Of a DNA stretch of 64,000 nt, positions 22,585 through 34,973 are shown in pieces. Position 1 is the stretch's first letter. Every line of letters begins with the position of its first letter. Position numbers and translations under genes: made by a program. The DNA comes from Polymyxa betae (lineage: Eukaryota; Endomyxa; Phytomyxea; Plasmodiophorida; Plasmodiophoridae). Location of the stretch: assembly GCA_003693705.1 (NCBI GenBank), contig RBZT01000771.1, positions 43,592 to 107,591 on the forward strand. The letters run 5' to 3'. The notes under the pieces were generated by a model. That model was not told where the DNA came from. It ran no database searches and saw nothing but the letters and a program-made list of their open reading frames with translations.

Positions 22585-25500
22585 ATGTCTACAGTAGCCA
22601 TGAACTTGTTTGACGACCGATTTTTGCAGCTTTCTTTAAAATCCTATCCAGAACAGGTTTTATCAATTCGCTCATGTATAGAGAGCTTACAAGATTCTTC
22701 ACAAATCACTGCGTTTTTACAGAATAGCGACTTTCTTGTCTCTATTATGAAGCTGATCTGCAATGGCGATGTGAACGTTAAAAAAAACACACTGGATCTT
22801 CTGATTGGCATTTTGAGCCAGTGTCGAGCTAATATCAGTATATTTTTCAAGAAAGCTCGTTCGAGTTTGGATATGATGGGTAAAGTTCTTTTGGAGTCCC
22901 TCAATGATTTAGAGTGCGATGGACCTAGCGCAACGATCCCTGAGCTATTGACTTCCGTAATCTTGATGTATTTCGAATCGAAATTTGGACCATATTTGAG
23001 TGTTAAGTTGAGATTAGGTTAGCTCAACTGAACCCATCGGCAATCTTAGCTAAGCTGGCTCCTGTATTGTCGGCCGTCTATGAATCACAGTCGAAGGTGA
23101 ATCTACCTAATTTGCTTCGACTCAACATGGCTCGCATCTTGATTGAGATTATTACCCGTTTTGATCTTGACGGGCATATTTCCGTGCTGTTGCAGTCGGG
23201 AGCAGCATCTGCTTCCGTTACCAAAGATCTTATCAGGGCTTGCGAGGAGTTCTCGGAGACACCTGAGGAATCAGTAATTGAACGGGTTCAGGTAAGAGGA
23301 CAAATTCGCTGATCTTCCATATCCAATTTCTCGCAGTGTTATTCTAGATGTCTAATAGCAATAGCGGCAGCACGATGGCCGCTAAACGAACTGATTGAGT
23401 CGCACGAAAAGCTGGTTGTCGTATTGGCGCACGATACGGGAGGACCAGCTCATCCACATCTCGTTGCCCTGCTGGGCTTGTTCTATAACGACACAGACTC
23501 TGTTCCTTCAGAATCGTTGCAAGACGATCTAAAGACCTTCAAGCAAATTGAAGCATGCTGCACTGATATCTGGTCAAACATCGGAAACGAAGACGTAATC
23601 AGCGCCAATCTGCAGGAATTAGCTGGATTGTTAGGGTAAGATGCATAGTTCTACTCATTGCGGATTCTGATAGTCTCAGAACGAAACCTGGAGCCGTCGA
23701 CATCGCATCGTGTATTTCAGATTTCGTCCAGCTACTAATCCAATGCCTCGGCAATATCGACGAACAGGTCATGATGGCCGCATTGAACGCGACCTATGCC
23801 CTGCTGCTGTATTGCCCGGACGTGATCCATACTCAGTTCATGAACCGTGGCGGGTTCGACGCCCTCGCCGACTGCCTTCACGACTACAACGTGGTAATTA
23901 GAGCGTCTGTATCTAGACGGATGTGAATAAGAGGCGACTGTCATCAGGCTATACGCGTAACGACGCTGGAGATTCTGAGTGTCACAGTGGCCCATCGAGA
24001 GGAGATGCGGATTACGTTACAGACCTCTGGCATTCTCAAATACATCATCGATCTGGTTGCTGAATATGGTCGCGATGATGATATCGAGGAGCGAATCGTG
24101 GAGGCGGCTGCTGGGGTTATCAGCCTGGCTCTGACCGACTCCATCGATAACCAAATGTATTTGATCGGTCAGCGCGGAGTCCAGATTCTGATTTCGACCA
24201 TCGATCTGTGTGTATCTTTGCAGGCCTCCGATTCTACTATCGAGGCCCTCCTGCTGACATTAAGCAATTTGGTCTATCGTAATCGTCGATCTCAAGATGA
24301 ATTCGCAAAGTATTCTGGGTTTGCAATGACGTTCCGATTATTTGACCATATGTCGACTGTGTCAACTTTGCAATCGGTACTTTGGCTCTGAACGCGGGCA
24401 CCTCCACTGCTCCCTAACCTAAATTTTAGGCATTGACTTTGATTGTGAATGCTGTAGACACGTGCGAACCAAATCAAGACGCTTTTGGGGAATGGGCCGG
24501 GATCGTCGAGCGAATTGGGCACCTTTTGAACAGCGATTGCGATATTGCATCGCTCGGTTGCCTGTTACTATCTCATGCGACGTGGAATCACCCAAGCAAT
24601 CAGGCGCTGTTCTCGGTCCCTGAAGTTATCAAGCGAGTTCTTCAATGGGTTCATAATCCCAAAACAAGCGTTTTCGCTTTAATGGGGCTATCGAATCTCT
24701 CATACCAGAATCGCAATGTCCAGGAAATGGTTAGCAGCGTCGACGGAATTGCTGTGGTCTACAGTGCACTGGTTGAAGCAGATGATGTCGCATTTATTGC
24801 CATCACGACCACTTTGAGCAATCTCGTCAATGGCGATGATGGCAATGCTGAGACACTGGCACGACTGGGAGGCGTGGAATTGCTTTTGTCATGCATCACT
24901 GACGACGATGACGATGAAATCAGCAAGCGTGCTTTCTCGACAATTGTCCAAATGGGTCCGGCTGCCATTCGCCACATCGTTAGTGCACTAAGTCAATTTC
25001 GCGATCATGATGCACTCGAGACGTTAAAACCATATCTGACTGCACTTAATGGAGTCGTGTATCTTAGCTCATCGATTGAACCAGAGCTCGCTATGTCGGT
25101 AATTCATGCGCTAATACCACTGCTGATGGAGGATTCCTTCCAAGAATTAATGGGGTAAGCTACTCACTTATTAAGCTTTGTTGTTCTTAGCTTGACGAAA
25201 AGGTACGCTCTGTTCACTATGGTTAACATAACGGTGTCGCATCAAAAGTTCATCCAAACTAAAGCTAGATTTTCTGGTGTTTTTGATGCTATCGAGTCAT
25301 GTATGAAAAGATTGGCGTTTATCAAAGGAGACCTCGATTCGTTCACCGTTAAGGACATTCGTGATGTGATTTATCAGTTACTTGATAATTTACTGACCGG
25401 CAATGTTGCATGCATCAATGACATTGCTAAACGGAGTTGGATGATCGATCAAATGCTGGAAGATTGCCAAGGCGATGTCAAGGACATCCAAGAGCCGGTT

Positions 25501-25656
25501 GAAGTTGTTTTGACTCTCTGTGAGCATAACTCAGCTATCAAGCTGATCGGAGCTGAACGCATGCGACCATTGATAGAAAGGCTAAAAAGCCAAGGCTCAT
25601 CTCAGATCGTGCAAGCGAAAGCATTGCAAATCGTTAATCGCTTAAATAGGATATAA
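22585..25656 (+). CDS. Large armadillo-repeat protein, family not identified
   Basis: At least seven exons on the plus strand with short introns (for example about 22996-23050 and 24380-24429) encode an all-helical protein of roughly 900 residues. Repeating armadillo units are visible, such as ALNATYALLLYCPD, LLLTLSNLVYRNRRSQDEF, ALMGLSNLSYQNRNVQEM and AITTTLSNLVNGDDGNAETL, each with the usual LSNL and N at the concave face. There is no membrane segment or catalytic motif. It should be a protein-binding scaffold, but the partner cannot be inferred. It ends 43 bp from the convergent zeta-COP gene. Confidence 0.75.
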
Positions 25657-25699
25657 ACTGGAGAATCATACTGCTTCAAAACGAAAGTCACATTGTGAT

Positions 25700-26335
25700 T
25701 TATCGAAACGTTTTGGCAAATGTTTCTCTTGCCGTTTGAAAGGCTTGAGCTAATGATTGTTCAGTAATTGGGGCGTCTTTATCGGCACCCTTCATTGTGA
25801 CTCCATCGATAACGGTTTGACTTTCGTTTTCTAAGATGATGCCATCATCAATAATTTCATCGACAGTTAGAAGCAGAAGATCCAAGTTGTCGATCAATAA
25901 TGGGCGATCAATTGGAGCTCGAAGGAGTGCTGCGAGGCTCTCCTCGAGACACATCAAAACTTGAGCAAGTACAATCTCATTCTCATCATCAGATCCAATC
26001 ACATATAATAATGCATCAGAGCAGAAATGGAAAACTGCTACATAGCCATCAAACATGACAACTTCCGCTAGATTTCCACATTAGTCATCAAACCATTAGT
26101 ATGACACACAAAACATACAATCTTTTCTGGCATTGAGTATTTTACTAGTCTTAGCAAACAGAGACTTTTCTAGAGCGTGCTGGGAGTCCAGCGACATTAG
26201 ATTTGGATCGAAGTATTTGACACCAATTCGAGCACCATCGGCGTCCAACACTATAACCGCTTTCACCAAAGTCTGGACCTAGGTTGACATCGACATCAGC
26301 GAATGGTCCAGCACTGGCGACGCGACTGCTACCAT
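25700..26335 (-). CDS. COPZ1: Coatomer subunit zeta
   Basis: Three exons (26335-26315, 26278-26119, 26067-25700; introns 36 and 51 nt) join in frame to 182 residues, the family length. The longin-type core is clear: KAVIVLDADGARIGVKYF, HALEKSLFAKT, FCSDALLYVIGSDDENEIVL and LTVDEIIDDGIILENES. Zeta-COP is the small partner of gamma-COP in the F-subcomplex of COPI, which coats Golgi-to-ER vesicles. The first exon codes only seven residues. Its ATG overlaps by two bases the proposed ATG of the gene on the other strand. Confidence 0.93.
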
Positions 26336-26911
26336 GTCAACGTATACCGACAACCCAGCGACGACGACCCAAGTAATTATGCGTGCGACGAAGCTCTTGC
26401 TGTCTCTCACTACGAGACGCTTCGCGATGACAGCGATGAGGCCGAATGGGGTCTGTCTCGAAATGGGCTGCGTTCACAACAAGAAGTGATCAGTGATTTT
26501 CTTCTTGGCTCGGCCACCTGTACTGTGTAGTAGTGTAACTTCTTACCTCTCATTTGTCAATGTTGGTTGTCAATCTTCATCTTGGCATTCCAGGCAGACT
26601 GAAGCAGCTTCGAGGTCATGGCATTGATGACATCGTTGGTTTCGAATATTTAGTATTTTGCCAACATTATCAGTTGCTATCGTACGAGATCTTTTACTTT
26701 ATGCTGACATGAAATCTTGGGCTTGACTTCAGCATCTATAGAAATACACAATTCTCATTGGGTTTGGGTACTATACTGCTTAATTCAGTTTATAACAACA
26801 AGCTTCATTTCGTCTGCTTCTGAGATACAGCTCTTTGCGTTTCAATGTTTCTTAGCGAATCTAGCTCATCAAGAATTACAATCTTACTTTATTGAGACAA
26901 ATTGCCAATAG
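26334..26911 (+). CDS. Small multi-exon gene, unrecognised
   Basis: A first exon 26334-26372 (MSTYTDNPATTTQ) can be spliced in phase to TLRDDSDEAEWGLSRNGL onward, and then, after an intron with acceptor CATTCCAG near 26595, to CRLKQLRGHGIDDIV. A third exon may read ASIEIHNSHW and continue to the stop at 26911 (LANLAHQELQSYF). The total would be about 130-150 residues. I do not recognise it. The frames are protein-like and the splice phases fit, but the 3' half is uncertain. Confidence 0.4.
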
Positions 26912-27074
26912 CATCGTTATCACTTTCGAATCAACATCAGTGCTGCTTTAATGAGCTCTATTATCAGCTTCTATCTTCTGTTCTTTCAACGTCCCTGTTA
27001 AGAACTTTCGTGAATGATATTGCTTTCACAATAGCGTCTTGCTCTTGGTAATTGCATATCGAACAACACTTAAT

Positions 27075-28371
27075 CTAAACAGTCCTATAACGCTGCGCTG
27101 TATTATTATTTTGAAAATCGTTCAGAGTCGATTCAATCGCGTTCATGGCGCACTGCAGCAATTTCAAATCAGTTTCCTCGAAGCCCATATGGGCTACTCG
27201 GAATATTCGATCACCGATATGTTCGAGATGATCACCAACATCAACGTCAAATTTGGTGAGCAGGGTCCTACGAAATTCGGTACCGCATATCTTTGTAGGA
27301 ACCTTAAAAACGGTGCCCGTTGGAGACGAGCACAATGGCGACGATACAAACAGCTCCAGCCCCAATGCAGCACCTCGTTGGATGACATAGTCTTTAGCTC
27401 GAGCGTGACGTTCGATGAGATTGTTTTCGGAAAGCAGACGCTGAAGGCTTATATACAGATCCAATAGGCCCGGCCGCCAATGCTTGTAAGGGATTGCATG
27501 GTCTCGAGTTCGATAAGCATAACGCCATTCTAACAGGCTATCATAACCGTAATATTTCACCTGATCGATTCGGCTCCAGGCTCGTTCAGATACCATCACT
27601 ATCGACTGCACCGGAGGCAATCCCAGAGCCTGTTGAAGGTTTGAAAGATTTCGAAAAAAAACATTCAAACTAGACCTGTTCCACACCAAGACAGGCGATA
27701 TCAGCTCTCCAGCTGGCAAGATCGATAGCTGTGCTGCCAGCGCTGGAAATCACATCGATCACATAGAGGGCGTTGACTTCATCAGCGATCTGTCCGATGC
27801 CAGCCATAATTTCATTGCTATTAATCAATCCTGTAGCGACTTCGCAATGAACGACAGTGATAATCTCAGGGCGGAAAGCTCGGGCCGCCGAACAGACCGA
27901 ACTGAGGTCGATCGGCGAGTTGAAAGGGAACGCCAGCTCTGAGATCGCCAACAGATCCCCGAACGATTCAGCCAGGCGGACGAAATGATCGCCGCCAAAC
28001 CCATTCACAACGCAGAGGATCTTCGTTCGACAGCAGATCGACGATCCTGCTGCATACGGCGACGCGATTGAAGATGGAAGAAGCGACTTCAGGGCGCTCC
28101 AGGGACCCATCGTCACCGCCCCAATCTTACAATCCATCAGATTATCATTTGTTAATGGAGAAATTCTAACCTGAATAACAGGAGTCATTGTAGCAGGCGC
28201 TTTCAGCAGCTGACGAATAAGATTCTGAGAGCCGGTGTAGAGAGAGGGGAAATCTAAGCCACGCCCTGCGCCAGACGCCTCAGAGCCGGGTTCCTCGGGA
28301 TTTGGGGTTTCATGGATCCGAAACGAATCGGGATCCGTTTTCTGGCGATCGCCGCCGCTATTGACCGTCAT
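27075..28371 (-). CDS. Class-V aminotransferase-like protein lacking the PLP lysine (AGXT-like)
   Basis: Two exons (28371 to about 27693, and 27631-27075; donor GTCTAG, acceptor CAACAG) give about 410 residues, the length of alanine-glyoxylate/serine-pyruvate aminotransferases. The family frame is plain: VVNGFGGDHF, HCEVATGLIN, YVIDVISSAGSTAIDL (the PLP-ring aspartate is kept) and SIVMVSERAWSRI. Where the family has SGSQKALNAPPG with the lysine that binds PLP, this protein reads LGVEQALGLPP, so the lysine is glutamine. The glycine-rich phosphate loop (SGSGT in relatives) reads MGPWSALK. It is probably catalytically dead as a transaminase. A regulatory or moonlighting role is inference. Confidence 0.85.
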
Positions 28372-28694
28372 TTGTCGCGCTCTTCATGGATAATGAGGCC
28401 GATCGCAATCGGAAACACCGACTGGACAATATTGTGTCTCTGGTTACCTCGCCCTTGCAATTTGTAAAATCGCTTTGCGAACTGTAAGATCGATTGCGTC
28501 ACAATTCTTTTAAGAATTCGTCGTTATTGGGAATACAATTTGAGTAAATTACGCTCTCATACGAACATCTGTCTGCTATAGCTGGAGCCACATTCTATGC
28601 TGCTATGTAACATTATCACGGTAAGTTCAAAAGGTTTTCTCTTCAACTGCGTGATAGCCTTTATTGATTGCAATCGATTCGGCTCGTTCTAGCT
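28372..28694. promoter_or_regulatory. Shared divergent promoter region, AGXT-like / NDUFB3
   Basis: Noncoding stretch of 323 bp between two divergent start codons. No motif stands out. Possible 5' UTR introns exist (GTAAGT at 28621), ending before the NDUFB3 ATG. Confidence 0.4.
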
Positions 28695-29034
28695 ATGGCT
28701 GAAGCCTGGCGGAAGCATCCCCTGCTTACCAATATCATCAACAGCAAACATGTTTTTCCGGGATGGAAGTTAGGAGTCGGCGCCTTCCTCCTTTACTGGG
28801 CTTACGAAGGCGCTCAAAGCGCAGTATGTTTTCTGGTTCATGCTGAAAACGATATAAATCTTATTGTTATAGATTGAAAGGCAGAAGGCTTTCGAGGCCG
28901 CGAAAGCAAGCGGGAAACCTGTTGCTGACCATGGAGCGCGCCATCATGAACCAGCAACACCTAAATGGATTATTACGAAGAAGTTAGGCGATAGAGTTGA
29001 AGTCGAACGCAACCCCGATTACGTCGAGGATTAA
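28695..29034 (+). CDS. NDUFB3: NADH:ubiquinone oxidoreductase subunit B3 (complex I B12)
   Basis: Two exons (28695-28823, 28873-29034; 49-nt intron) encode 96 residues. The N-terminal half, AEAWRKHPLLTN..KHVFPGWKLGVGAFLLYWAYEG, matches the B12 pattern of an amphipathic RNEAWRY-type start followed by one transmembrane helix. The C-terminal half is charged and soluble, longer than in mammals. It is an accessory subunit of the membrane arm of mitochondrial complex I. Confidence 0.85.
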
Positions 29035-29661
29035 GAGTTGTTGCAAACTGATCGATCCATTAGAACAGTTTATCTAAACGTTCGCATTGGTGTCTCGAAA
29101 ATTCGCTCTAAACCAAATTCGTTGATTATCGCTCCCAGTTATTTCGCGTTGAGGCAATCTCTACACGAGGACTGGCAATTAGCCTTACATGGCTCAGATG
29201 CTCTAATTTGAGGTCACGCTTGCTTAACCGATTTGGCTGAAAGGCAAGGCAGGGGGCTCCCTAATTACAGGCGTTGGCCACGTGCTTATGTTTTGCAACG
29301 CTTTTTGTTAATATTCAGTGTGGTTCGTCCGACCTGGTCTTGGTAGCGCTTGGCTCTTTCTTGCGCAGGCTACAACAACTTGGTCATTACGCGGGATAGG
29401 ACTTCTATCGTGAAAACCCTCATCATTCGGTCAAGATATTGTCATATAATCCATGAAAACAGCCATCGCTTTAGCTACTGTAGATAGGTTGCACTTTCGC
29501 GATGTGGAATGCAAAGTATATCATTGAAGCAAGTTGGGCCAACATTTGAAACGGCGATATTGCAATGACAATATTTATGTCAGTTTAGCACACTTGCAAT
29601 TCGGAAATTACGTCCATTGCAGTAGGTATCGTTTATGAACAGTGATTTTAAGCAGAGTGTT
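29035..29661. other. Intergenic, nothing recognised
   Basis: 627 bp between the 3' ends of NDUFB3 and the aminopeptidase gene. Stops are frequent in all frames. No repeat or RNA gene was recognised. Confidence 0.5.
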
Positions 29662-31720
<2,059 letters not shown>

Positions 31721-31918
31721 TGATTGCAGTAGCTTGATGGTATCTGATAGGATGATGCGCACATTAGCTACAACTTGAAGGGAGTCCAATTTTCAAAATG
31801 ATAACGTAAGCTCACCTTGAAGGTAAACCAATTTTCAAAATGATAACGTAAACTCTCTATTAGACAAGGTAGCAGTTGGAATAGATTTTAATGGGAGAGT
31901 TATTCACAGATAAAAAGG

Positions 31919-32670
31919 TTAATCTTCGGCATATACAGCTAGAAATGCCTGTAAAGGGTTCGTCCAAAGGCCTTCTCGAATGACATCGGCGACGACGTCG
32001 TCGGCGGTGGTGGATTCCTCCGAGAACCAATCCACGAACCAGGAACTGGGGTGGCTTTCAGGCAGCTGTGGGTCGTTCCATGCAATTTGAGTAGGCACGA
32101 TCGTGGTTTCACCTAATTTTGAAATCAATTGCGATGTTTGACGACTCAAATGTGATACCTTCGTCGCTAAATTGGAACGATTTGGATAGACAGCTATTAT
32201 GAAAATATGGATTCTCTTTGAAAAAGAGGCTAATTGTGTATCCTGATTTGATATCTTCACTTTCGTCAACCCGAAGTTCGGTCAAATACTGTAAAATGTC
32301 CCTATCAATCGATTCGAGTAAATGCTGCAAAGTCTCATGATGACAGAACTGAGATCGCATTTAGTCCAGATAATGAGATGAGAAACACCTCGACAGACCG
32401 CTTGAGACCAAAAATTTGGAATTTCGTCGATTAATTCCTGGCGACTTTTATAAATAGGCTTCCTTTTTAAATTATATTCTCTCTCGATTTGCAAAATTTT
32501 CGAGGCTACCTGGACAAAAAATTAGAGAACGGCTGCCAGCGAGGCCTATCGCCCCTGACCTCGTCTTGGTATTGCTCCAGCGTGTTCTGCAAATCATCAA
32601 GCCTCTCGATCGGATCAGTGCTGTCCCCAACCTTGCGTCTCTTGCTGAACGGTTCACCATTACTATTCAT
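31919..32670 (-). CDS. SET: SET/NAP-family histone chaperone
   Basis: Spliced gene starting MNSNGEPFSKRRKV at 32670. The dimerisation helix DDLQNTLEQYQDEVASKILQ spans the first intron, followed by YNLKRKPIYKSRQELIDEIP and NFWSQAV, then LTELRVDESEDIKSGYTISL and FFKENPYF, and finally SSWFVDWFSEE and LWTNPLQAFLAVYAED. These are the SET (I2PP2A, yeast Vps75-like) hallmarks. SET binds histones H3-H4, assists nucleosome assembly and inhibits PP2A. The long acidic tail of animal SET is almost absent: the protein ends within a few residues of the core. Confidence 0.9.
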
Positions 32671-32965
32671 CTGGTCAACGCCGTGCAATCGCCTCTAAAA
32701 TAGGAAATGTCGGACTGCGCTTTTCATCTCCCACAAGAATCCAACTTTATACAGCCTTCACCAACACCGTTCTAAATGCTTTTAAACATCAACACGAGCA
32801 AGAAAGCGCAAATGTAAAAATGAATCAAATGGGATGAGGTTGCGCCGCTCTGTCAGACAGATCCTTTCACGAAGCTGAAGATGTCTCCTACTGTGCCATT
32901 TCCTTCTGTGACTCCAGCCAGCCTTAGTCATCTTCGTTCCATCTCGCGCCGTTCAGCGGCCGCCG

Positions 32966-34644
32966 ATGAACAACCTGAGAAATTACCTGAATCGGATCTC
33001 GAGCAGGAATCCATCGATTGGTGACGCTGCTGCTCTTCAACCAGCGCCGCCAGAAACGCCTACCAGAAGTCACAAATATGACGACAGGTAAATCATTAGA
33101 AATGTTTCTAGCGTATTAGTTTATTCAATGCCAATCAAGGCTGTCGGATTTTGAGAGATGTCTTCGTGGTCCTGTAATCCCGCTTCATATTTGTAGAATG
33201 CTGTGCTTCGGTGGAATCCCTGATTGCAAGGGCTTACGCTCTCTATGTTGGAAGGTGTGAGCTGTATGCAACCCATAAGCAATATGTAATTTGATGTTAG
33301 ATCCTGCTAGGGTATCTGCCTACAGATAGGAACTTATGGCCAGAAGTTCTTGAAAAAAGACGAGCGGAATATGAAAAAATAGCTTCCGCGATCTTGGTTA
33401 ACCCTTTTCAAGTGGACCAACAAGAGAATGCTGTAAATAGCCATGTACGAGGAGTCGAAGTGAATCCTTTACCTGAAGTGAATGCTGCCGATGTCACCGA
33501 AGACGTAATCGACAATCCGCTGCTTATTCCTGGAACTAATGCAAAAGAGACTACATGGGGGAGGTTTTTTGATAATAATCATCTACGAGGCGAAATTGCA
33601 AAAGATGTTCAAAGGCGAGTTGGACGGTGTCGCTACTTCTAATAGCCCTGCTGAACTCAGATTGTGTTTAGGACTCACTCCGGAATGCACTTTTTCACAC
33701 AAAAACTGGATTACTCTGAATCGTATTCCAAATTGAAATCCGGCGATGTTAAAGCGCAATTCGAGACTCATCATGACGTCATGGCTCGTATTCTCTTCCT
33801 GTTTGCTAAAGTAGGACGCTCGTGACTGCGCTCCCACAATTATGATTCAATGGCATGTAGTTAAACCCTGGGGTGCGTTATGTTCAAGGCATGAATGAGC
33901 TTCTTGCTCCAATTTATTATGTCTTCGCCCAGGATCCTGATGATTCTTTTCGTCAGTGTGCTGAAGCTGACGCTTTCTTCTGTTTCACTGGTGTAATGGG
34001 AGAGCTGAAGGTAGTTTAACACAGTGTGCAGCATAATCTACTTACCTGTATTAGGATCGTTTTATTGCTAGTCTAGATTCTTCAGATACAGGAATTAGCT
34101 CTTGTATTGAGGAATTCAGGGATCTTCTGAGAAAAGCGGACCCAGAGCTCTACTTGCATTTAGAAAAACAGTCGGTTGATGCGAGATATTACAGCTTAAG
34201 GTCACTTCATTATCGGTACCTGCGAATCGAGAACTTATCGTCAGCATAGGTGGTTGACTCTGCTCTGCAGTCAGGAGTTCCGATTACCAGATGTGCTGCG
34301 TTTATGGGATTCGCTATTTTCCGATCCTTTAAGATTTGAATTTCTGCAATACTGCTGTTGCTCAATGTTAATGTAAACAATTGTCCAAATTTGTTATGTT
34401 TCTGAGCCGACACTGCCCTCTCAGATGTATTCGTTCGCAATTGTTGTCAATGGACTATATCGGCATCCTCCAGATGCTCCAATCATATCCTGATGCGGGT
34501 ACATTGTAAAATGTGTCGCCAGAACCCCTGGGCTAACTTATGGCCACAGATCTAATCAACATTCTGAATGGAGCAGAAGAACTAATGCAGAGGATAACGG
34601 GTCGCCCGCTAACCTTTGCTGAAACTGATGTTTATACAACTTGA
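32966..34644 (+). CDS. TBC1D13-like Rab GTPase-activating protein
   Basis: Multi-exon TBC-domain protein starting MNNLRNYLNRISSR. Motifs: GIPDCKGLRSLCWKILLGYL, the arginine-finger motif IAKDVQRT created across an intron, the glutamine-finger motif YVQGMNELLAPIYYVFAQ, then EADAFFCFTGVMGEL and PDVLRLWDSLFSDP. The long insert between the first TBC motif and the arginine finger (VNPLPEVNAADVTEDVIDNP) is as in TBC1D13. It accelerates GTP hydrolysis by a Rab in endosomal/plasma-membrane traffic. The intron 33615-33671 begins GCGAGT, a GC-AG intron required to make the arginine-finger motif. Confidence 0.9.
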
Positions 34645-34973
34645 TTATGCAAATGCTGGTAGACCAGCGGTTTTTAAATTATAAGGATAGTTTACTAAAG
34701 AAATTACATCGGCACCGATTGTTTGCAGATTTTTTTCTATGCACAGTACAACTGTGGGCAGTGTATTATAAGGATGCTTTCCAGGTCCAGCCATTGAGGC
34801 ATACGGCGTGCACGTATTGTCCTGTCATGTGTTGTAAAAGATCTGGAATGAGCAGAAAAACTAGCGCGGAGGATGATGGGCCGACAATCGACCATTAATG
34901 CTTAAACTGATGCCAATAACACTTGATTATGTAAATGTTGATATGCAGTGCTATATTAAGACATTTCAGAATT
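34645..34973. other. Intergenic, nothing recognised
   Basis: About 330 bp between the convergent 3' ends of the TBC gene and SDA1. No motif or repeat seen. Confidence 0.5.
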
